64,000 nucleotides of DNA, from positions 1-64,000 of the forward strand of contig JBGSIF010000136.1 in the NCBI GenBank assembly GCA_041742635.1. The letters are read 5' to 3'. This document shows, piece after piece, positions 9,185 to 18,339 of this stretch (its first letter is position 1; each line of letters starts with the position of its first letter). Made by a program: the position numbers and the translations under genes. The notes below the pieces were generated by a model. The model was given only the letters and a program-made list of their open reading frames with translations. It did no database searches and was not told the origin of the DNA. Source of the stretch: JTS-AC122 sp041742635. GTDB lineage: Bacteria; Planctomycetota; Phycisphaerae; Phycisphaerales; UBA1924.

Positions 9185-10126
9185 GTGCGGTCGGACGATT
9201 CCGCCACTAATAACCTTGATATGCCACGCCGCCGTCCATCACGATTGATCCTCACCACGTTCGCGTGGCTGCTCGCGTTTTTCTATGCCGTGCCCGTGGT
9301 TTGGATGGCGGTTGTCTCGTTGAAACCCAAGGACCAAGCCGCCGCTCCGGGCGTTTCGCCGCTACCCCGTTTCGCCGATCCTGCAGATCCCCACTGTTCG
9401 ATCCCGCCCATCCAACCGAAGTACTGGGCCGAGTTGGGTTCCCAAACTGCACACAACTATTCCGAAGTCTGGACCAGCCCCGTGGCTGACTTCCCGGTGT
9501 ATCTGCGGAACTCCACCATCGTCGCCCTCCTCGGCGTCGCCGGGATCGTTCTTTCCAGCGCCGTCGTCGCCTATGGCTTTTCACGTCTGCGATGGCGTGG
9601 GCGAGACACCGTCTTCTTGCTCGTACTCGCCACACTGATGATCCCACAGGCCGTGCTGATCGCACCGCAGTACATCATCTTCAAAAATCTTGGGTTGATC
9701 GGTACCTTCGCGCCCCTCTGGCTCCCGGCTTGGTTCGGCGGTGCGTTCAGCATCTTCCTCCTTCGCCAGTTCTTTCTCGGTATCCCGCGAGAACTCGACG
9801 AAGCCGCCACCATCGATGGGTGTTCTCATTGGGGTATCTTTTGGCGCATCATCCTGCCTCTGTCCAAGCCCGCTTTGGTCGCCGTTGGGTTGTTCTACTT
9901 CATCGGCTCGTGGAACGACTTTCTTGGCCCCCTTGTCTTCCTCAATCATCAATCGCAGTACACGCTTCAACTGGGGCTTCAGATGTACCAATCCCAGCAC
10001 GGCGGTACCCCCTGGAACCTCGTCATGGCCGCCAGCATCCTCACACTCACCCCGGTCTTGTTGTTGTATCTCTTTGCTCGGCGGTTCTTTGTCGAGGGCG
10101 TGGCAACCCAGGGTTCGCGCGAATAA
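9185..10126 (+). CDS. Sugar ABC importer permease (MalG/UgpE type)
   Basis: 313 aa from GTG 9185, or 301 aa from ATG 9221; neither has a clear ribosome-binding site. The EAA loop reads EAATIDGCSHWGIFWRIILP. The periplasmic loop near residues 45-80 (PRFADPADPHCSIPPIQPK) is longer than in a minimal MalG. It follows the first permease by 6 nt and is the last gene of the operon. It faces the convergent hydrolase gene across 55 nt without a clear terminator. Confidence 0.92.
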   Translation: MRSDDSATNNLDMPRRRPSRLILTTFAWLLAFFYAVPVVWMAVVSLKPKDQAAAPGVSPLPRFADPADPHCSIPPIQPKYWAELGSQTAHNYSEVWTSPVADFPVYLRNSTIVALLGVAGIVLSSAVVAYGFSRLRWRGRDTVFLLVLATLMIPQAVLIAPQYIIFKNLGLIGTFAPLWLPAWFGGAFSIFLLRQFFLGIPRELDEAATIDGCSHWGIFWRIILPLSKPALVAVGLFYFIGSWNDFLGPLVFLNHQSQYTLQLGLQMYQSQHGGTPWNLVMAASILTLTPVLLLYLFARRFFVEGVATQGSRE

Positions 10127-10181
10127 ATCATTGCGGTTGCTGTCCAAATCACACCATGTGCGATCCAACCCGGCATTGGAC

Positions 10182-11732
10182 TTACTTTCCTTTGCCGTCG
10201 CTGTTCTCCGACCCAAGGCGTTTGCGCATCAACCATTCCACCGCACTCGGAAGCACCGCCCCCACCACGAGCGTATGCCCATACCCCTCGATCTCACGAA
10301 ACTCAACACCGACTCCTGCTTGCTCCGCCGCTCGTCCTGCGGCGCGTGTTCGTTCGATCGGCATCAACGCATCCAGTTCCGCCGCGATGACCAGCGTCGG
10401 AGCGAACTTCGTACCTTTTTTCGCGCCGCCAAATCCTGCGATGCAGCACGCTCCGGCGATTCTGTCCGCACGCAACTTTGACAACGCAGTCGCTACGCCA
10501 CCACCCATTGAATGACCTATTACGTAGATCCGACGCTCGTCGATCGGGTACAACCATGTCATCGATTCCACGATCCGGTCGAAATACTCTCCATTCCCAC
10601 TGAAAGGCCCGTTTCGGGGAGATGCCACAATGAACTCGTGCTGGTCGGCCAGGCGTCGGATGACACCGCAGCCGTATCCCTCCATAAACATGTGCTCGTC
10701 ACCCCCCGCCCCATGCAGCGCGATGACCAACGGCATCTTCACTGCGGTCTTGGCCGCTGCCGGCGCGTACACACGGGCAGGGATTCCATCCCCTTCGCCC
10801 TGTTCCCCAAGCCCCAGCACACTCCAGTAGTCGCCGACTCGTCGCCGATACGGATCTTCGCCGTCGAGGAGCGAATCGATCTCACGCTCCACGTCGGCCT
10901 TGAGCGTCACCGGATTCAGTAAAAATTCCGCCGACTCATTTGACGATGGCGTGTCTGTCAGCAGCTCGCTTCTGGCGAGGCACATTGCTATTCCACGCGA
11001 GAGTTCAGGGTGTGCCCGCCGCGCGCGAATCAGCCTCTCGGCATGATCCGCCCGCGCCGAGGCCATTGTCTCTTTCACCACCACGTACCGACCCAGCACT
11101 CGTTCGACGCCGATGTCGGTTCGTCCGAAGACCTCGTACTGCTTCTCTTCTCCGTCTTGGTCATACACGATCGTCCAGCGATTCTCATCGAGAAAGTCGT
11201 CGGTCGGCAGTAGAGTCCCCAGATTCCGTTCGGATGCTTTCCCCGTTTCTCCCGCAGGACGCACGAGAACTGCGATTCGCTTCCACTCCGGTCTGATCGT
11301 GTTCGCGTCCTCACTCCCGGACATGCGTCGAATCTCAACTTCCTGTAGAATCGCTGCCGTGCAGACTCGATTCGACACACGGCATACAAGGTCATCCAGA
11401 AGTTCTTCGTCCGCGGTGGCCTTCGATGGCGCGAGGCCTCGGCGCCATTGGTTCAACACTCGCACAGCCTCCCCGTAGCCGCCTGTAAAAAATGAGAGCG
11501 AGGCTCGGTCGAACGCACGGTTTGCATCCCGTAGTTGTTCTCCCGTTGGCGTCGATGCAAAGAATGCTCGCTCAAACCGCAGGTACGCTTCGGCCAGCGC
11601 AGCCCGGCTCACCTTCACCGCGGCTTGGCCTTCTGGCTGCCAAGCCGCTTGCGCGTTCGCCGCGACCCCGCTCGTGAGCGACACGATCGCGAACACAAGC
11701 ACACACACACGCTCCCTTACGACTCGATCCAT
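10182..11732 (-). CDS. Secreted alpha/beta hydrolase (PHB-depolymerase / feruloyl-esterase-like)
   Basis: 516 aa. A signal peptide ends near ANAQA, so it acts outside the cytoplasm. The first about 290 residues are a helical region with no recognised family. The C-terminal part is an alpha/beta hydrolase: oxyanion strand ALHGAGGDEHMF, nucleophile elbow GHSMGGG (Ser near residue 407), acid in AAELDALMP, and histidine in GYGHT. This arrangement fits esterases of the PHB-depolymerase or dienelactone-hydrolase group. The ATG at 11732 has a strong GGAGGAGA 9 nt before it; a reading frame extending to 11852 lacks this and would hide the signal. The substrate is unknown; the divergent oxidoreductase suggests carbohydrate catabolism. 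Confidence 0.85.
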   Translation of the reverse strand: MDRVVRERVCVLVFAIVSLTSGVAANAQAAWQPEGQAAVKVSRAALAEAYLRFERAFFASTPTGEQLRDANRAFDRASLSFFTGGYGEAVRVLNQWRRGLAPSKATADEELLDDLVCRVSNRVCTAAILQEVEIRRMSGSEDANTIRPEWKRIAVLVRPAGETGKASERNLGTLLPTDDFLDENRWTIVYDQDGEEKQYEVFGRTDIGVERVLGRYVVVKETMASARADHAERLIRARRAHPELSRGIAMCLARSELLTDTPSSNESAEFLLNPVTLKADVEREIDSLLDGEDPYRRRVGDYWSVLGLGEQGEGDGIPARVYAPAAAKTAVKMPLVIALHGAGGDEHMFMEGYGCGVIRRLADQHEFIVASPRNGPFSGNGEYFDRIVESMTWLYPIDERRIYVIGHSMGGGVATALSKLRADRIAGACCIAGFGGAKKGTKFAPTLVIAAELDALMPIERTRAAGRAAEQAGVGVEFREIEGYGHTLVVGAVLPSAVEWLMRKRLGSENSDGKGK

Positions 11733-11857
11733 GAACACGTCTCTCCTCCTGACTGTCCAGCGCTCTTGCGAATTCTCACTCCGAACGTGCTGCCACGATC
11801 GATTGATCGTCGATCGGGCCACCAATCTGGCAGGTGTCCACTTTCGACACACCGACT

Positions 11858-11866
11858 TGGTATACT
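11858..11866 (+). promoter_or_regulatory. Extended -10 promoter for the Gfo/Idh/MocA gene
   Basis: TGGTATACT is an extended -10 element (TG, one base, then TATACT) about 65 nt before the TTG start of the oxidoreductase gene. No good -35 was found. The surrounding 14-mer CTTGGTATACTGAT (11856-11869) recurs exactly at the DUF1801 promoter on the minus strand (55778-55765). Confidence 0.55.
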
Positions 11867-11931
11867 GATGTCGGAAGATAAAGAACCGTTTGCGTACAGG
11901 TTTGTTGCCTAATCATCCAAAGAGGTGCTAC

Positions 11932-13269
11932 TTGAACTCACGCCCGTCTCACCCGTCGTCCGGCCCCTCCCGCCGTCGCTTCCTCGGAGTCACCGCCGCC
12001 GCAGGCTTCGCCGCCGCCGCGTCCGGTGGCATCCCCCGCACCGTGTTCTCGTACACCTCGCAGCCCACCGCCAAGGCCAAGCCCCGCCCCTCGCTCAAAG
12101 ACGGCGACGTCATCCGCATGGCCGTCATCGGCACCGGTGGAATGGGCACCGGGCACTGCGAGTCGTTCGCCACCCTCGCACGCGACGGGAAGGAAAAAGT
12201 ACAGATCGTCGCGGTCTGCGATATCAACGACATCTTCGCCGAGAACGCCAAGAAGAAAATAGAGAGCATCCAGACCGGCGTCACGGTTGATGTCACACGC
12301 GACTACAAGAAAATCCTCGAACGCGACGACATACACGGCGTCCTCATCGCCACCCCCGAGCACTGGCACGCCCCCATCGCCATCGACGCGATCCTCGCCG
12401 GCAAGGACGTTTACTGCGAAAAACCGATGACGATCGATCTGAAAGACGCGCTGCGCATGCGTGAAGTCTGCCGGGCCAACCCGAGCATGATTATGCAGGT
12501 CGGCACCCAGTACGCCGCGCTCCCCAAGTTCGCCGAGGCCAAGAAACTCATTGAATCCGGCGAACTCGGACCCGCCCTCTGGAGCCAGAGCACCTATTGC
12601 CGCAACACCCCTAGCGGCGAGTGGAACTACTACGGCCTCGACGACAAGTGGGCACCCGGCAAGAATCTCGACTGGGACGAATGGTGCAAGCCCATCGGCA
12701 AGCGAGCCTGGGATCCCAAACTTTACATCCGCTGGCGGCGATACCGCGAGACCTCCACGGGCATCATCGGCGACCTGCTCGTCCACAAGATGACGCCGTT
12801 CTTCGTCGCGCTCAACTCCGTCGGCTGGCCCAAGCGCGTCCAAGGACTCGGGTCGCACATGATCGACAAGGACATGGAAAACTTCGACATGGTCACCCTC
12901 GGGGTCCAGTTCGAGAACGGGCACCAAATGTCCGTCGCGGGCAATACGAACAACGAAAACGGTCTGGAAGACCTGATCCGGTGCCAGAAGGGCAATATCT
13001 TCCTGAACAGCCGGCACTGTGTCATCCGCCCCGAATCGAAGTTCACGAACGAGGTCGAGCAGCGCACGATCGAATGTGCGGACGTGGGCAACGACCAGGA
13101 TCAACATCGCCTGAACTGGCTCAAGTGCATCCGCACCCGCGAACAGCCGCTGAGCGACATCGAACAAGGTACGAAGGTCATGGTCGTGGTTGACCTGGCC
13201 GCCCGATCGATGTGGGAAGGCGGCACGTTCGAGTTCAACTCGGAGACGCTTACGGTCAAGAAACTCTGA
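11932..13269 (+). CDS. Gfo/Idh/MocA-family oxidoreductase, Tat-exported
   Basis: 445 aa. It is an NAD(P)-dependent sugar or inositol oxidoreductase family member. It has a Tat signal (SRRRFLGVTAAAG), a Rossmann motif AVIGTGGMGTGH near residue 65, and the family EKP motif in YCEKPMT. The C-terminal half is the family's alpha/beta domain. TTG at 11932 is chosen because AGAGG lies 6 nt before it; the longer frame from TTG 11890 lacks such a site. Tat-exported members of this family are abundant in planctomycetes. Substrate is unknown. Confidence 0.9.
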   Translation: MNSRPSHPSSGPSRRRFLGVTAAAGFAAAASGGIPRTVFSYTSQPTAKAKPRPSLKDGDVIRMAVIGTGGMGTGHCESFATLARDGKEKVQIVAVCDINDIFAENAKKKIESIQTGVTVDVTRDYKKILERDDIHGVLIATPEHWHAPIAIDAILAGKDVYCEKPMTIDLKDALRMREVCRANPSMIMQVGTQYAALPKFAEAKKLIESGELGPALWSQSTYCRNTPSGEWNYYGLDDKWAPGKNLDWDEWCKPIGKRAWDPKLYIRWRRYRETSTGIIGDLLVHKMTPFFVALNSVGWPKRVQGLGSHMIDKDMENFDMVTLGVQFENGHQMSVAGNTNNENGLEDLIRCQKGNIFLNSRHCVIRPESKFTNEVEQRTIECADVGNDQDQHRLNWLKCIRTREQPLSDIEQGTKVMVVVDLAARSMWEGGTFEFNSETLTVKKL

Positions 13270-13689
13270 TCGGGGTTCAATCCGAGTACACGAGGCGCAG
13301 GCAAATCTTCAGAGATGTCTCTGCGCATTTGATTGTGCAACATTGTTGGTAATAATATCGGAACATGCGACATGTGTGTTGCGCATGAGGATGGTGCCAT
13401 TCGGCATTGCTCTCGTAGGTGCAAGCAAAGCACTTGGGTTCAAAGTGTGTCCGATAACCGAAGTGATCTTCAAGACGAAGATTCGCGGTTGCTCGCAAGT
13501 TTTTTTGCGGACAAGTTGAACTGGTTAGTTTGTAACGATCAATCTGATCAAATGAGCCACGACGCTCTGGAGGCCTGTGAACAGGGGCCAATCGTTATTG
13601 ATGCGCGAAATCAACCGTGAACGACTCATTTGGGGGGGAATTCAGCCGATCGGCTAGTATACTTCACTGATTGAGGAACAAGGTTCCCG
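13270..13689. other. 420-nt non-coding leader region before the polysaccharide locus
   Basis: The region is less GC-rich than its flanks and has no convincing gene; a 95-codon frame from TTG at 13333 has no start signal or recognisable protein. An inverted repeat GCGCAG (13295-13300) / CTGCGC (13321-13326) with a 20-nt loop may help end the upstream transcript. A T7 run at 13500-13506 follows only a weak hairpin. The 3' end holds a palindrome and a -10 element, listed separately. Confidence 0.5.
13645..13663 (+). promoter_or_regulatory. Palindrome and -10 element before the NusG-like gene
   Basis: The perfect palindrome GCCGATCGGC (13645-13654) lies 3 nt before TATACT (13658-13663), which is about 27 nt from the ATG at 13690. 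The -35 position is a G-run (13632-13638) rather than a consensus hexamer, so an activator or extra regulator is plausible. The palindrome overlaps the spacer, where a repressor could sit. Confidence 0.45.
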
Positions 13690-14244
13690 ATGTTATTGGC
13701 CCCGAGTCAAACTCTTGATCAGACGTCCACCCCCACTGAAGGAGTCCCCGTTCGGGACCGCCGATGGAATGTGCTGCACGTCAAGTCTCGGCAAGAAAAA
13801 GCGGTAGCCGAGATTCTCGGCGAGGTGGGAGTGCCGATTTTTCTACCGTTGACGAGAAAAGTACGGTTCTACGGGCACCGGCGCCGGGTAGTGGATTCGG
13901 TGTTATTTCCGTCGTATGTATTTGTTCGGTGCACGGTTGACGAAACCTACCTCGCTATTTCAACGCGGCGAGTGGCCCGAGTGATTGCAGTACCGGATCA
14001 AATTGGATTTGAGCGTGAAGTCGAGCATATTCGGAACGTTTACCACATGGGCGGGGCACTCGAAACAAGCCCGTTTTTGGTGAATGGAACCCGGGTACGT
14101 GTCGTATCCGGCCCGTTTAAGGGGATCGAAGGGCTAGTGGAAGCGGCAAGAAACTGGGATCGGATCAACCTTCAGATTCAAACGCTCGGACGAGCGGCGA
14201 GCCTGGAAGTGGATGCAAGCATCCTAGAGCGAGTGGAAGACTGA
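13690..14244 (+). CDS. NusG/RfaH-family transcription antiterminator (specialised NusG paralog)
   Basis: 184 aa. The N-terminal NGN domain starts WNVLHVKSRQEKAVAEIL and includes FPSYVFVRC. A KOW motif lies near residues 137-160 (GTRVRVVSGPFKGIEG). Paralogs such as RfaH, UpxY and LoaP bind elongating RNA polymerase and let it read through long operons. A lone NusG paralog at the head of a 32-kb polysaccharide locus fits that role. It is not the housekeeping nusG, which normally sits next to rplK. GAGG and AAGG lie 13 and 6 nt before the ATG. Confidence 0.9.
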   Translation: MLLAPSQTLDQTSTPTEGVPVRDRRWNVLHVKSRQEKAVAEILGEVGVPIFLPLTRKVRFYGHRRRVVDSVLFPSYVFVRCTVDETYLAISTRRVARVIAVPDQIGFEREVEHIRNVYHMGGALETSPFLVNGTRVRVVSGPFKGIEGLVEAARNWDRINLQIQTLGRAASLEVDASILERVED

Positions 14245-14475
14245 GGCCTGCGAGGTCGCTTCCACGATTGGGTTGTACGAGAGCCGAGCGCGCCAATGTG
14301 CGCGCGACGAAGGCGAAGCCTTGACTATAAACAAACGGCAAATGGGTGGCCAAAGATTATCGGTCGTGTATATTTGTATCGACGCGATCGGTGCAGGGCG
14401 CAGGGGCTGCGGATCTTGACGGAACCGGCAGGAAATGCGCGAAAAAGACTCAGCCCGCCCCCAGGACTACGCGAT

Positions 14476-16953
14476 ATGCCGAATATGGCTTTCTTTGAAC
14501 GTTCACGAGTGAGTGCTGACCGCCGACGGACAAGGCGGCGTGCGTGCGCGGGATGGGCGTCGGTCGTTGTGTGTGGGCTGTCGGCGTGGAGTGTGATGGG
14601 GCAGGTTGCGGGGCCCCGCGAAGGGCGGGGGGCCGAAAAAGTGGTATTTTCGCTTCCAAATGGCGAACGATTCGAGCGGGAAATCCCGCGTGGATCGGTC
14701 ACAGGTGTGGTGGTTGCGAAGCGGCGGAACGAGCGTGCGGTGGCAAGCGCCGATGAGTGGCGCGGACTGACAGATCATGGTCCGAACGAGGTTATGGCGG
14801 GGGAAGTGGGGAGAACGGCGACTCGTTCAATTACTCGGCGGCTTCGGAGCGATCGATGGGCGGAAAGCCCGGTACAGGAGCCTGGGGCTTTACCGGTGGA
14901 GGAGGCAGCTGCGGAGACGGCAAATCGAGCGATTCCTGAGGTGCTTGGTTGGGTGCCGGATCGGCTCGGTGGGGGCCGATATGCCGAATCACAGCCGACG
15001 CGGATACCGGAAAAGCCGACGAACGTCCGTGCGGTGGACAACGGATCCGGGGGCGTGGAGTTGTCATGGGTGATAGCGTCGTCGAATCAATCGGCGTTCA
15101 CGATCGAGCGGCAGCCGCCGTTTAGTGGGGATTCGACGCGGTACGCGGCGCCGGGCGCGACGGTGTGGGTGGACGAGTCAGGGGTCGGTACGTTTGTGTA
15201 CACGATGCGAGCGGTGAATGAGGACGCACGATCGGCGTTGACGGACCCAGTGGAGGTGGTCGTATCGAGCAGCGCGCTGGCGACGCCGCCAGTGATGATT
15301 CCCGGGATTGGGTGGGCGGGAGTGACCCCGCAGCCGCAAGCGGTTGGATCGCCGAGTGAGCGTGGGTACGACGCGATGGCGATAGCGCGGTTTGACGTGG
15401 TGCCGTACCAGTCGATCAACGAACACATCGATGTGGGCGTGGTGGCGTTCCATATGAACGGGATCGAACGAGTGGATTTTGCGGTAGATGGCGGACCGTG
15501 GACAAGCGTGACGCGGATGAGTTTGAATGCCCAGACGGGGGTGTGGGAGTATGTGTCACGAGTGGAGGGGAATCAGTTCACGGGCGGGCTGATCGAGGTG
15601 CGGGCGATCGCGTACCCGGTCGTGGGCGAGGCTCGGGTGTTGCCGTCGCTGTTTCTGAATGTGCCGACGGGTGGGCCGTCGCTGACGCTGTATGTGTCGC
15701 CGACGGGGAACGACACGACTGGGGATGGGAGCGACGCGAATCCGTACCGATCGATCTGCAAGGCGGCGAAGGAGATCGAGATAAGGCAGAACGGTCGAGC
15801 GGACGGGGGGGTGATCAACCTGAAGGCGGGGGATCACTCGTGGGGTCCGGCGGGGCGCGACGCGGAGGGGCGTTGGATTTCGTATCCGACGACTGAAGAG
15901 CGGTTCTTGACGATCCAGACGGATCCGCGGATACGGAAGCGGGATGTGCGGATCGTAGAGTCGCCGGGCGGGGGGATACGGACGAAGTTGATTCATGTGC
16001 GGAACGTGACGGTGGTGGGGTGCCAACTGGAGAATGCGCAGCCGCCGAACTCGGATCGAGCGGTGATCTGGGTGCATGGCTGCACGTTCATGGGGCCGAG
16101 CATAGTGCAGGCGGTTCGCTGGGTTGCGCCGGAGGCGTATCTGGGTGGGGTGTATGTCACGAGTACAGTCGTGCGCGACGCGGTGGAGGGGTGGACTGGC
16201 GCGACGCTGGTGAGAGGATGCACGGTAGACGCAATCGGGAACGACGCGTTTGTGAACTGCCTGATGATATTGAACAGCGAGGTGCGGAACATCATCAACC
16301 CAGAAGGGACGGGGTTCCACTCGGACGTGTTGCAGTATCACACGCAGCAGATGCCGTTCGAGAACATCATTGTGTATGGGCTGCGAGCGGTGAATAACAC
16401 AGCGCAGGCATGGAACATGGGGTACACGCGGCGCGGGACGGGGCCGGCGTGGTCGGATATTGCGTTCGTGAATGTGCTCAACGAGCAGGATTCGAACGGG
16501 TACTCGTCAACATGGGCGGCGAGCGTGGATCACCTGCTATGGTGGAATCTGACGATTCCAGTGGGGTTTGTATTCCTGATCGATCACCCCGATGTGCAAG
16601 ACGGAGTGTACTTTCCGACACGTCTGCACAACTTCAGTATGAAGGGGTGCGTGCTGCACAAGTTCAACACGACGGTGACCAGCGGTGAGCCGGCGATATC
16701 GGACCCGACATGGGCGGACAATAACCATTTTATCGATGTGACATCGCACGGGACGATGACCGCGGGGACGCGGTTCACGACTGGGGGGACGCCGACGGAG
16801 TTGTTTGTGGATCCAGCCGCGAAGGATTTTACGGCGAGAGAAAGTTCGGTGTTGTGCAATCGAGAAGGGGTACCGTTGCTGCCGAGCGATTCGGTGGGGC
16901 GACGAACGGGGATGTACCGAGCGGTGGGGGCGAAGCAACCGTTGCAGCCGTGA
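14476..16953 (+). CDS. Secreted Fn3 / right-handed beta-helix protein (pectate-lyase-like fold)
   Basis: 825 aa. A signal peptide is visible (CAGWASVVVCGLSAWSVMGQ). Near residues 180-270 there is a fibronectin type III-like domain (KPTNVRAVDNGSGGVELSW). From about residue 400 the sequence shows a parallel beta-helix opening, YVSPTGNDTTGDGSDANPYRS, typical of polysaccharide lyase-like proteins (DUF1565 type). It may bind or cut the polysaccharide made by the cluster. ATG at 14476 has AGGA about 8 nt upstream and puts the signal at the N-terminus; a frame reaching back to 14296 would bury it. Catalytic residues were not identified. Confidence 0.75.
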   Translation: MPNMAFFERSRVSADRRRTRRRACAGWASVVVCGLSAWSVMGQVAGPREGRGAEKVVFSLPNGERFEREIPRGSVTGVVVAKRRNERAVASADEWRGLTDHGPNEVMAGEVGRTATRSITRRLRSDRWAESPVQEPGALPVEEAAAETANRAIPEVLGWVPDRLGGGRYAESQPTRIPEKPTNVRAVDNGSGGVELSWVIASSNQSAFTIERQPPFSGDSTRYAAPGATVWVDESGVGTFVYTMRAVNEDARSALTDPVEVVVSSSALATPPVMIPGIGWAGVTPQPQAVGSPSERGYDAMAIARFDVVPYQSINEHIDVGVVAFHMNGIERVDFAVDGGPWTSVTRMSLNAQTGVWEYVSRVEGNQFTGGLIEVRAIAYPVVGEARVLPSLFLNVPTGGPSLTLYVSPTGNDTTGDGSDANPYRSICKAAKEIEIRQNGRADGGVINLKAGDHSWGPAGRDAEGRWISYPTTEERFLTIQTDPRIRKRDVRIVESPGGGIRTKLIHVRNVTVVGCQLENAQPPNSDRAVIWVHGCTFMGPSIVQAVRWVAPEAYLGGVYVTSTVVRDAVEGWTGATLVRGCTVDAIGNDAFVNCLMILNSEVRNIINPEGTGFHSDVLQYHTQQMPFENIIVYGLRAVNNTAQAWNMGYTRRGTGPAWSDIAFVNVLNEQDSNGYSSTWAASVDHLLWWNLTIPVGFVFLIDHPDVQDGVYFPTRLHNFSMKGCVLHKFNTTVTSGEPAISDPTWADNNHFIDVTSHGTMTAGTRFTTGGTPTELFVDPAAKDFTARESSVLCNREGVPLLPSDSVGRRTGMYRAVGAKQPLQP

Positions 16954-17070
16954 GGGTCTGGTGCGATGAAGGACGGGTAACGATCGAAAGCGATCGGTGG
17001 GATATCGGTGACGACAGAAACAGCAGATGGTATTGAGTGATCAGCAAGGCGCGATAGGAGACGGGGGCAA

Positions 17071-18303
17071 GTGGGCATGAGCGCGCGGGTGCATGTGCTG
17101 TTTCCGCTGCCGTGCAACGGGATTGGGCCGAGTCACATCTGCCGGTCTGTGTGCAGGCACATGCAGGGTGAATCGGTGAAGGTGCGGCTGTACACGCCGC
17201 GGGCGAATCGGAGCGAGTGGGGGCGTGATATCCGGCAGGGGCTGCCTCGGCGGCTGCGGTATTTGCCGTGGTCGATGGTGAGTCGAGAAGGGGAGAAACG
17301 AACCGAGCGGCTGTTTTTGAATGAAGTGGAAGGATCGGCGGCGTACTTGTGGAGCGAGGTAACGCTGGATATCGCGCGCGTGCTTCGCGGGCGCGGAGTG
17401 CCGGTGATCCGCGAGAAGTTCAACTGCCACAAGGCGTTCTCGCGGAGGATACTGGAAGAGGCGTATTCGCGGATCGGTGTGCCGGCGAAGCACGGCCTGG
17501 ACGAGGGCAGGATCCAGAAAGAACGAGAAGAGTTGGCGCTGGCGGATTGGATCATGTGCCCGAACGGCGGGGTGCGTGAGTCGCTGCTGAGCGAGGGTGT
17601 CGAGGCATCGAAGTTGATCGATACGAGTTACGGTTGGGATCCGGCGCGGTTCAGTGGAACGGCGAGATTGCTGGAGCCTGCGGAAGGGATGACGGTCGTG
17701 TTCGTGGGGTACATATGTGTGCGTAAAGGGGCGCATCTGCTCCTCGAAGCGTGGGAGAAATCGAAGGTAAAAGGGCGGTTGCTGATGATCGGGAGCATGG
17801 AGCCGACGATCGCGGAGATGTGCAAGGATCGATTGAATAGGGCGGATGTGATCGTGGCACCGTTCAGCGGCGACGTCGGGCGTGCGTACCGGAGCGCGGA
17901 CGTGTTCGCGTTCCCGAGTTTGGAAGAAGGTGGCCCGCTGGTGGTGTACGAAGCGATGGGGCACGGGCTGGCGAGCCTGGTGTCGCCGATGGGCGCGGGG
18001 CGCGGCGTGCGTGATGAGGTAGAAGGTCGTGTGATGGATCCGTATAACGTGGATGCGTGGGCGGCGGCGCTGGCGCAGGCCGCGAGGGATGTCGAGTGGC
18101 GACGAGCGATGGGGGAGGCCGGGCGGGTGCGAGCAAACGAGTTTACATGGGAGCGGGTCGGCGCCCAGCGGCGGGACGAGATTGCGGCGAGGCTCGGTAG
18201 GGGAGGAGTGGGAGCGCGGGGCGTGAGCGCCGAACCGGGCTGTGGTGAAAGCATGTCGCAAACGGGTTCACGCGAACGTGCCGCGCCGGTGACGCACCAA
18301 TGA
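17071..18303 (+). CDS. Glycosyltransferase, GT4 family
   Basis: 410 aa. It transfers a sugar from a nucleotide donor to the growing repeat unit. The N-terminal half is an acceptor domain (LFPLPCNGIGPSHICR). The C-terminal GT-B half has VVFVGYICVRKGAHLLLEAW and the donor-binding E-x7-E signature in SLEEGGPLVVYEAMGHG. GTG 17071 and ATG 17077 are both possible; GGAG lies 10 nt before the GTG. No clear promoter was seen in the 117 nt before it. Confidence 0.9.
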   Translation: MGMSARVHVLFPLPCNGIGPSHICRSVCRHMQGESVKVRLYTPRANRSEWGRDIRQGLPRRLRYLPWSMVSREGEKRTERLFLNEVEGSAAYLWSEVTLDIARVLRGRGVPVIREKFNCHKAFSRRILEEAYSRIGVPAKHGLDEGRIQKEREELALADWIMCPNGGVRESLLSEGVEASKLIDTSYGWDPARFSGTARLLEPAEGMTVVFVGYICVRKGAHLLLEAWEKSKVKGRLLMIGSMEPTIAEMCKDRLNRADVIVAPFSGDVGRAYRSADVFAFPSLEEGGPLVVYEAMGHGLASLVSPMGAGRGVRDEVEGRVMDPYNVDAWAAALAQAARDVEWRRAMGEAGRVRANEFTWERVGAQRRDEIAARLGRGGVGARGVSAEPGCGESMSQTGSRERAAPVTHQ

Positions 18304-18339
18304 GTACGAAGCGGTGGGGCGCGTGGTAGAAGCCGGGGC

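Noticed and set aside
11695..11712. CA-repeat in the plus strand near the hydrolase start
   Set aside because: It encodes the hydrophobic core of the signal peptide on the minus strand and is short; no sign of a functional repeat array.
11868..11912. 14-codon possible leader peptide (ATG at 11868) before the Gfo/Idh/MocA gene
   Set aside because: Its ATG lies 1 nt after the -10 element, upstream of the expected RNA start, and it has no ribosome-binding site.
13271..13288. T-arm-like GGGGTTCAATCCGAG
   Set aside because: It sits directly after the stop of the oxidoreductase gene, and the bases upstream are coding; no tRNA cloverleaf can be built.
13333..13620. 95-codon frame in the gap before the NusG-like gene
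   Set aside because: TTG start, no ribosome-binding site, cysteine-rich random-looking protein and no recognisable motif.
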